Virus record (IMG/VR): IMGVR_UViG_3300042691_018666
Location: 1 to 31,374 of that record
DNA from: a virus
Strand: one strand, 5' to 3'
DNA: 31,374 bases
Below, piece after piece: positions 27,540 through 31,374 of the stretch; the first letter of the stretch is position 1; each line of letters starts with the position of its first letter. Under the pieces are notes generated by a model. The model had not been told where the DNA came from. It worked only from the letters and a program-made list of their open reading frames with translations, and ran no database searches. A program made the translations under genes and the position numbers.

Positions 27540-27716
27540 ATGAACGATTGGAATTGCAGAGATTGCTATGATGAGGGTGTCCTATTTTGGGGCAATGGTC
27601 ATGGAGAGTTTGACTCAGAGTTTTGTGAGTGCGCTTTGGGCGTGTCACTTGAAACTGAATACACCGAATGGTATGCTAGTAATGAATTAAACGAATACAC
27701 ATTGGAGAATGCATAA
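27540..27716 (+). CDS. 58-residue zinc-ribbon-like early protein
   Basis: The product reads MNDWNCRDCYDEGVLFWGNG, then HGEFDSEFCECALG. CRDC and CEC recall a half DnaJ-type zinc ribbon (C-x2-C-x-G...C-x-C). The start lies four bases after the previous stop, and its TAA overlaps the next ATG. Family not recognised. Confidence 0.65.
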   Translation: MNDWNCRDCYDEGVLFWGNGHGEFDSEFCECALGVSLETEYTEWYASNELNEYTLENA

Positions 27717-27937
27717 TGGATAAAGAATACTTATACTCAGTTACTATTGCTTATGACTCAGACCTTAAGCCACGTTGGACAGGGCGTTACTCAGATGCTT
27801 TAACTGCCGTTGAAGTTTATCAACGCTTTGTAGATGTCGGTTTTGCTAACGAATACGTTACAGTTAATTTGTCTGAACCTTCAGGCAAGATGCACACAAA
27901 AATTATTGACCGAATGGGAAAGGTAACAACACGATAA
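27716..27937 (+). CDS. 73-residue early protein
   Basis: The product reads MDKEYLYSVTIAYDSDLKPR, then WTGRYSDALTAVEVYQRFVD. This is a beta-helix fold with a pattern common to short phage accessory proteins. Overlaps on both sides (TAATG) indicate coupled translation. Function unknown. Confidence 0.68.
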   Translation: MDKEYLYSVTIAYDSDLKPRWTGRYSDALTAVEVYQRFVDVGFANEYVTVNLSEPSGKMHTKIIDRMGKVTTR

Positions 27938-28260
27938 TGGGAAGCATGACAGGAATTGAATTAGCAACAAACTTAGACCTACCACTTGAGCAGGCTATTG
28001 GTTATCACTTACAGGGTAATCACTATCCACCAGTACCACTAAGCATGGTACAACCTTGCATTGAGGCTATTGATGCATACCATGATAATGATGCTATGCG
28101 ACAGATTGCAATGCCTGATGGCGTATTCTATAAGGGCATGAGTCATGCACCAGCGTATGCAATTATTGAACAACACCACTTGGATTTTTGGTTGCCACAA
28201 GATGATGAATACTATGGCGAAGAGGATGCAGGCTATGAATTAGGATTGGGGCTTGAATAA
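27937..28260 (+). CDS. 107-residue early protein
   Basis: The product reads MGSMTGIELATNLDLPLEQA, then IGYHLQGNHYPPVPLSMVQP, and ends in an acidic tail (DDEYYGEEDAGYE). The segment IGYHLQGNHYPPVP occurs in many actinophage early proteins as I remember them, without known function. The first ATG overlaps the preceding stop; Met4 is an alternative. The stop overlaps the micropeptide start. Confidence 0.7.
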   Translation: MGSMTGIELATNLDLPLEQAIGYHLQGNHYPPVPLSMVQPCIEAIDAYHDNDAMRQIAMPDGVFYKGMSHAPAYAIIEQHHLDFWLPQDDEYYGEEDAGYELGLGLE

Positions 28261-28325
28261 TGGGAGAATTCTTATTTGTTGCAGGTTGCTTTTTATTCCT
28301 ACTAATGATTGCGGGGGCCCGTTAA
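28260..28325 (+). CDS. 21-residue membrane micropeptide 2
   Basis: The peptide reads MGEFLFVAGCFLFLLMIAGA followed by R. It is one membrane segment with a charged end. The ATG overlaps the preceding stop (TAATG) and the stop is one base from the next gene. It has exactly the length of the peptides at 26098 and 29557. Confidence 0.55.
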   Translation: MGEFLFVAGCFLFLLMIAGAR

Positions 28326-28326
28326 A

Positions 28327-28569
28327 ATGACTGTTACAATGAATGCTATGGAATTATTACACGCTGATAATCTAACACCAGATCAGATCATGCTTGGTGA
28401 TTTAATTAAAATCGGTGAAGACATTGTTGAAGTTATCTTTATTGAGAGTGACTCAACAGGTGATAACTATGACATCCAAACCGAAAATGAATTTGGTGAA
28501 AAGGAAGTTACTCAGTATGCATACACTGATTTAATTCCGTTGTATGTTTTTATTGAGGATGCTGATTAA
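28327..28569 (+). CDS. 80-residue acidic early protein
   Basis: The product reads MTVTMNAMELLHADNLTPDQ, then IMLGDLIKIGEDIVEVIFIE. IMLGDLIKIGEDIVEV recalls the small beta-barrel pattern of phage SH3-like proteins. The ATG at 28327 is preferred over one 18 bases upstream, which would lie inside the micropeptide gene. Last gene of its group; a terminator follows. Confidence 0.68.
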   Translation: MTVTMNAMELLHADNLTPDQIMLGDLIKIGEDIVEVIFIESDSTGDNYDIQTENEFGEKEVTQYAYTDLIPLYVFIEDAD

Positions 28570-28578
28570 CTAAAAAAG

Positions 28579-28607
28579 ATTTTGTGTGCTTCCCTGCACA
28601 AAATTTT
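28579..28607 (+). terminator. Intrinsic terminator
   Basis: ATTTTGTG and CACAAAAT form an 8-bp stem around a 10-base loop, followed by TTT and then CGACACG. Confidence 0.75.
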
Positions 28608-28629
28608 CGACACGAGGTCGGGCGTGTCG
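28608..28629. repeat. Inverted CGACACG / CGTGTCG pair
   Basis: CGACACG (28608-28614) and CGTGTCG (28623-28629) face each other, 8 bases apart, just upstream of the promoter at 28644. Confidence 0.55.
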
Positions 28630-28643
28630 TGTTTACGTAAGAT

Positions 28644-28672
28644 TTGACATTTTTCCCCGATTCTGCTAAGAT
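28644..28672 (+). promoter_or_regulatory. Canonical promoter, leaderless type
   Basis: TTGACA, a 17-base spacer and TGCTAAGAT (hexamer 28667-28672), then five bases and the ATG at 28678. This is the best sigma-70 match in the window. Confidence 0.75.
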
Positions 28673-28677
28673 TAAGT

Positions 28678-28821
28678 ATGAAAAAAAATGCTGAGGAATT
28701 AAGAAGGCTTATGGAATTACGTAGGTCTAATGCTGCCTCTGCCGTGCCCTCAAAGAAAAAGTATTCTAGAAAACAAATTCGTCAGTCCCTTATGCTAGAA
28801 TTAAAAAAAGAAAGCGAGTAA
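28678..28821 (+). CDS. 47-residue basic early protein, leaderless
   Basis: The product reads MKKNAEELRRLMELRRSNAA, then SAVPSKKKYSRKQIRQSLML. It is strongly basic and helical, so it may bind nucleic acid. The ATG is at the predicted transcript start. The GP88-like gene follows after six bases. Family not recognised. Confidence 0.68.
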   Translation: MKKNAEELRRLMELRRSNAASAVPSKKKYSRKQIRQSLMLELKKESE

Positions 28822-28827
28822 CCCACC

Positions 28828-29550
28828 ATGACTAAACTACTCAGAAGCAAAGATAGGAAAGTAACTAATGCCGTATCCCCTAATGGAAAAACCCCAACAA
28901 TTGCCAACACTTTCGGATTACCCGCAGGAAAGGCTTATTCATGTCCTGGAGCGACTAGCGTATGCGAGAGTGTTTGTTATGCTGGCAAATTGGAAAAAGT
29001 ATTCCCAACAGTAAAGAAAAACCTATTACACAATTGGGCATTGCTCAAAGACGCAGATCTTGAGACTATGCAAAGTCTACTATCAGAAATGATAGATGAG
29101 TTTATTGCAGATTGTGAAAAGCGTAATGCTAAAATGCTATTCCGCATTCACTGGGACGGAGATTTCTTTAACGATACCTATACACAGGCGTGGAAGAATG
29201 TCATCCTTAATAATACAAAGATTCAATTCTGGGTTTATACCCGTGTAAAATCAGCCGCCCTTATTCTTAAGGACATTGATAATCTTTCTTTATACTATTC
29301 TACAGATAGCGAAAACAAAGATACAGGAATTGATCTAAAAACTCAGCATGGTATTCGTCTTGCATACCTTGCTAAAAATTTCGCAATTGGACAGGCAGAC
29401 ATGAAAGCCTTGACTAATAAGCCTGGCGCTAAGTGTCCTGAAAACCTTAAGGCTATTCCCTTGATTAGTACTAAGGGTTCGGCTTGCGTTTCTTGCTCAT
29501 TGTGTGTATACTCAAAGAGCGACATAGTATTCTCAGCAACAAAGAAATGA
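28828..29550 (+). CDS. GP88-like phage protein
   Basis: The 240-residue product matches the actinophage GP88 (gene product 88) family by eye: SPNGKTPTIANTFGLPAGKA, CPGATSVCESVCYAG (38-52 or so), FRIHWDGDFF, and a C-terminal CVSCSLCVYS. Two cysteine groups (C-x6-C-x3-C and C-x2-C-x2-C) suggest a metal site, possibly an iron-sulfur cluster. Its biochemical role is not known. It shares a leaderless transcript with the 47-residue basic gene and is followed by membrane micropeptide 3 after six bases. Confidence 0.82.
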   Translation: MTKLLRSKDRKVTNAVSPNGKTPTIANTFGLPAGKAYSCPGATSVCESVCYAGKLEKVFPTVKKNLLHNWALLKDADLETMQSLLSEMIDEFIADCEKRNAKMLFRIHWDGDFFNDTYTQAWKNVILNNTKIQFWVYTRVKSAALILKDIDNLSLYYSTDSENKDTGIDLKTQHGIRLAYLAKNFAIGQADMKALTNKPGAKCPENLKAIPLISTKGSACVSCSLCVYSKSDIVFSATKK

Positions 29551-29556
29551 GGAAAA

Positions 29557-29622
29557 ATGGAAATGGTAATAGCAACAGTAATAGGGCTACTAATCATGCT
29601 AATCGTGGCAGGTGGACAATAG
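29557..29622 (+). CDS. 21-residue membrane micropeptide 3
   Basis: The peptide reads MEMVIATVIGLLIMLIVAGG followed by Q. It is one membrane segment. GAGGAAAA precedes the ATG six bases after the GP88-like stop. Its length equals that of micropeptides 1 and 2, and its end (AGGQ) resembles AGAR of micropeptide 2. Confidence 0.58.
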   Translation: MEMVIATVIGLLIMLIVAGGQ

Positions 29623-29638
29623 CCCTCAATCTGTCTAA

Positions 29639-29670
29639 TGTGACTCAACTCACACCCCCTGAGCGTCTCA
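29639..29670. promoter_or_regulatory. CRP/GlxR-like operator 8 with TGAGCGTCTCA
   Basis: TGTGACTCAACTCACA (29639-29654) is perfect; TGAGCGTCTCA follows five bases later (29660-29670), exactly as at 27176. Confidence 0.6.
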
Positions 29671-29695
29671 AATAGTGAGAAATCTCAGAAAAATG

Positions 29696-29724
29696 TTGAT
29701 AATGTCAGTAGGAAATGTTACACT
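29696..29724 (+). promoter_or_regulatory. Rightward early promoter
   Basis: TTGATA (29696), 17 bases, and TGTTACACT (hexamer 29719-29724); ATGTCAG stands 11 bases before the hexamer. Confidence 0.6.
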
Positions 29725-29764
29725 TAATACATAAGCAAAACACACTAACCAAAAGGAGAAATAA

Positions 29765-29929
29765 ATGTCAGTAGCAACAGCAACATACAAGGTAGGCGAC
29801 ACATACACAACACAGAAGTCAAAGGTCACAGGTACAATCGTAGAGATTAACCCACAGGCTAATGGTAATGTTCGTGTTAAGTTAGATGTCAATGGCTCAC
29901 ACCGCTACACAACTTGGACGGCTAAGTAA
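29765..29929 (+). CDS. 54-residue early protein
   Basis: The product reads MSVATATYKVGDTYTTQKSK, then VTGTIVEINPQANGNVRVKL. The alternating pattern KVGDTY...VTGTIVEI...VRVKL suggests a small SH3-like or KOW-type beta barrel, which often binds nucleic acid or protein. AAAAGGAG lies in good position. It is alone between a promoter and a conserved hairpin, so it is transcribed singly. Confidence 0.72.
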   Translation: MSVATATYKVGDTYTTQKSKVTGTIVEINPQANGNVRVKLDVNGSHRYTTWTAK

Positions 29930-29946
29930 TCTAATTACTTTATTCC

Positions 29947-29969
29947 TGAGCATGAATACAAACTGCTCA
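29947..29969 (+). terminator. TGAGCA hairpin family, copy 2
   Basis: TGAGCA (29947-29952), the 11-base loop TGAATACAAAC, and TGCTCA (29964-29969). No U-run follows. Confidence 0.6.
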
Positions 29970-30017
29970 AACCAACCCCCTAACAATTAACCCACCAAAG
30001 AAATGGAAAATAAAAAC

Positions 30018-30440
30018 ATGGCACGACAAAAAGCAATCTCAGTAAAAATCGCAACACCAAAGGTAATCAAGGCACTAGAACAGGCACTTGCTACACTAGA
30101 ACTAAACTATACATCACAAGAAGCAAACGAGGCTAAGTATGAAAAGGCTCGTAAAGCATGGCAGAAAGAAGTTATTGACTATGCCGTATCAAACATCAAG
30201 AAAGCAGAGAACTTTCGCACTAACTATCGCTCATGGAATAATCAACTAAACATTGACTTTGACCTAACAGTTTCAGAAAAGGAAATGCCTAAAGAGCCTG
30301 AGAAGGACTTTGAGTCAATGTCTATCTATAACTATCGTGAGCAAAAAGAGGAAATCTCTAACGCTATTCGTATTCTAAAGATGACAGATGAGGAAACAGT
30401 TTCCACATCAACCTATCAAGCGGTTGCTCGTTATCTCTAA
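30018..30440 (+). CDS. 140-residue helical early protein
   Basis: The product reads MARQKAISVKIATPKVIKAL, then EQALATLELNYTSQEANEAK, and is charged and helical with likely coiled coils. An upstream ATG at 30003 would add five residues; I prefer 30018 because GGAAAA stands nine bases before it. The family is not recognised, though MARQKAISVKI starts of this type occur in phage early proteins. A cluster of hairpins follows. Confidence 0.7.
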   Translation: MARQKAISVKIATPKVIKALEQALATLELNYTSQEANEAKYEKARKAWQKEVIDYAVSNIKKAENFRTNYRSWNNQLNIDFDLTVSEKEMPKEPEKDFESMSIYNYREQKEEISNAIRILKMTDEETVSTSTYQAVARYL

Positions 30441-30454
30441 TTAGATAATCCTCC

Positions 30455-30477
30455 TAAGCATGAGGAAAAACTGCTTA
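30455..30477 (+). terminator. TGAGCA hairpin family, copy 3 (TAAGCA/TGCTTA)
   Basis: TAAGCA (30455-30460), the 11-base loop TGAGGAAAAAC and TGCTTA (30472-30477). Compared with the other copies both arms change, so pairing is kept. Confidence 0.65.
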
Positions 30478-30482
30478 CACTT

Positions 30483-30531
30483 TCATCTCTGCTAAGCCCC
30501 AGGCCATGATGCGTGGGTATGCCTGAGATGA
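30483..30531 (+). ncRNA. Complex stem between two conserved hairpins
   Basis: TCATCT (30483-30488) pairs with AGATGA (30526-30531), and CAGGC (30500-30504) with GCCTG (30521-30525), with an 11-base bulge on the left side. No gene covers it. It may be part of a structured RNA; this is inference. Confidence 0.35.
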
Positions 30532-30537
30532 TGATCC

Positions 30538-30560
30538 TGAGTATGATCTAAAACTGCTCC
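30538..30560 (+). terminator. TGAGCA hairpin family, copy 4
   Basis: GAGTA (30539-30543) pairs with TGCTC (30555-30559) using one G-U pair, around the 11-base loop TGATCTAAAAC. Promoter 30566 follows at once. Confidence 0.55.
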
Positions 30561-30565
30561 TAAAT

Positions 30566-30588
30566 TTGTCAGCGGTACCTAGTACAAT
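30566..30588 (+). promoter_or_regulatory. Rightward early promoter, TTTGTCAG type
   Basis: AATTTGTCAG, then TACAAT (30583-30588) 11 bases after TTGTCA. No CRP-like site was found for this one. Confidence 0.5.
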
Positions 30589-30620
30589 TGAATTAATCAA
30601 CCAAACAGAAAGAGGCCCCC

Positions 30621-31037
30621 ATGGACCAGCCAGTAATAGATAATCACTACATGACACGAGAGTTTTTAGAAACTACTCTTGTTGAAAACAAAAACCGTAT
30701 TGAACAACTAGAGAAGCATGTTCAAACAGTCACACAACGTTCATATACAGAGGCTGCAGAACGCAATCGTATGCGTAATGAAATGCAAGAGTGGACACTG
30801 GAAGCGCTAGAGAATGGCACTTTTGATGAAAGCACTGCAGAAGAAATTGCAAACATTTGCGGCTTTGAGTTAACAAAAGAATTTGAATTGGAAGTTTCAG
30901 TTCAGTATTCAATTACAGTTAATGCACGTAATGAAGAAGAGGCTCAGAATGCAATTCACGAAATTGATTTTGATTCTGTTTCCTACGGCGAGGAAATTGC
31001 ATATCTATCATCCAGTATTGATAGAATAGAAATTTAG
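30621..31037 (+). CDS. 138-residue coiled-coil early protein
   Basis: The product reads MDQPVIDNHYMTREFLETTL, then VENKNRIEQLEKHVQTVTQR. Residues about 15-65 are likely coiled coil. A C-terminal part (FELTKEFELEVSVQYSITVN to EEEAQNAIHEIDFDSVSY) is a small beta-alpha domain seen in phage proteins that follow an EEA pattern. AAAGAGG precedes the ATG. Transcribed singly between a TTTGTCAG promoter and conserved hairpin 5. Confidence 0.7.
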   Translation: MDQPVIDNHYMTREFLETTLVENKNRIEQLEKHVQTVTQRSYTEAAERNRMRNEMQEWTLEALENGTFDESTAEEIANICGFELTKEFELEVSVQYSITVNARNEEEAQNAIHEIDFDSVSYGEEIAYLSSSIDRIEI

Positions 31038-31060
31038 TAGGGGGCTACTAAGTATAATCC

Positions 31061-31089
31061 TGAGCACGATTTAAAACTGCTCACTTTTT
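31061..31089 (+). terminator. TGAGCA hairpin family, copy 5
   Basis: TGAGCA (31061-31066), the 11-base loop CGATTTAAAAC, TGCTCA (31078-31083), then CTTTTT. TTTTTCGACACG follows at 31103. Confidence 0.75.
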
Positions 31090-31143
31090 ATTCCCTGAAA
31101 AATTTTTCGACACGGTTGACCAGTCAATGTCAAGTTACGAGCC

Positions 31144-31159
31144 TGTGTTTAAGATCACA
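31144..31159. promoter_or_regulatory. CRP/GlxR-like operator 9
   Basis: TGTGTTTAAGATCACA, one mismatch, centred 71.5 bases before the -10 at 31223. AATGTCCGATTTG follows, nearly as after operator 4. Confidence 0.45.
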
Positions 31160-31205
31160 AGAAAAATGTCCGATTTGCCCTATGTCTAACTATACCGATT
31201 TGCAT

Positions 31206-31228
31206 TTGTCAGCCCTTTTGTGTATACT
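31206..31228 (+). promoter_or_regulatory. Promoter of the DUF932-like gene
   Basis: TTGCAT, 17 bases and TATACT (31223-31228); ATTTGTCAG stands 11 bases before the hexamer. Confidence 0.65.
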
Positions 31229-31259
31229 TAAACTATCAACAACAAAAAGGAGAAAACTC

Positions 31260-31374
31260 ATGGCACATGAACTAGAATCACAAAATGGTAAGGCTTCATT
31301 CGCTTCATTTCGTGAACCTGCTTGGCATGGATTGGGTACCGTATTTACAGAAGAAAAAACAACAAGCGAAATGC
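31260..31374 (+). CDS. DUF932-like protein, N-terminus only
   Basis: The 38 visible residues (MAHELESQNGKASFASFREP, then AWHGLGTVFTEEKTTSEM) match the start of phage and plasmid DUF932 proteins, in which SF..REPAWHGLG is the hallmark. These proteins are usually about 300-400 residues and common in early regions of actinophages; their function is unknown. AAAAAGGAG precedes the ATG. The gene runs off the window edge. Confidence 0.88.
   Translation, partial: MAHELESQNGKASFASFREPAWHGLGTVFTEEKTTSEM

Noticed and set aside
28579-28604. TTGTG...CACAA as a CRP-like site
   Set aside because: The half-sites are not separated by six bases, and the pair is better explained as the stem of a terminator.
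1-31374. tRNA genes, CRISPR arrays, insertion sequences, integrase or attachment site
   Set aside because: I looked for T-arm motifs, regularly spaced repeats, transposase motifs and recombinase motifs on both strands and saw none that hold up.

Overview
The window is part of the genome of a tailed bacteriophage. It is AT-rich and densely packed. It carries a long run of tail-fibre and adhesin genes, a cell-wall lysozyme, phage-type auxiliary metabolic genes (a class II ribonucleotide reductase and a flavin-dependent halogenase), and an early region of many very short overlapping genes. The host is probably a low-GC actinobacterium. Supporting this are many predicted leaderless mRNAs, operators of the TGTGA-N6-TCACA type (CRP or GlxR family), GP88-like and DUF932-like genes common in actinophages, and a holin-like single-TM protein. 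The host call is an inference. No integrase, tRNA gene, insertion sequence or CRISPR array was seen.

Layout. (1) 1-12101, minus strand: minor tail protein and tail fibres (142-3796 and 6021-12101), interrupted by the adenosylcobalamin-dependent ribonucleotide reductase (3832-5862), which has its own promoter. (2) 12248-14295, plus strand: a secreted lysozyme, then two tandem paralogues of a phage family that I place near DUF6065. (3) 14300-20216, minus strand: more tail fibre and adhesin genes (FN3 plus glycine-rich, collagen-like, RGDT-motif proteins) and a holin candidate. A 311-bp AT-rich gap at 18865-19175 holds unusual repeats and hairpins. (4) 20292-23810: the halogenase, a zinc-ribbon protein, and two more DUF6065-like proteins facing each other. 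(5) 24015-24734, minus strand: five micro-genes. (6) 25092 to the right end, plus strand: 24 short early genes, including GP88-like and DUF932-like proteins and three 21-residue membrane micropeptides.

Control signals. In the late region nearly every gene or gene pair has its own extended -10 (TGNTATAAT) with little or no -35. In at least five clear late cases the -10 lies exactly six bases before the ATG, which predicts a leaderless mRNA. Three other promoters place a perfect hairpin at base +1 or +2 of the transcript. The early region is built differently. Promoter gaps repeat a cassette made of a CRP-like palindrome, an ATTTGTCAG box 11 bases before a TGnTAnnnT -10, DnaA-box pairs (TTATCCACA) and a CGACACG motif. 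Gene groups end in a family of five hairpins with a 6-bp TGAGCA/TGCTCA stem and an invariant 11-base loop, one of which shows a compensatory base change. Together these suggest early transcription tied to a host CRP-type regulator and DnaA, and a phage-specific 3' RNA element. All promoter, start-site and operator calls are predictions from sequence.
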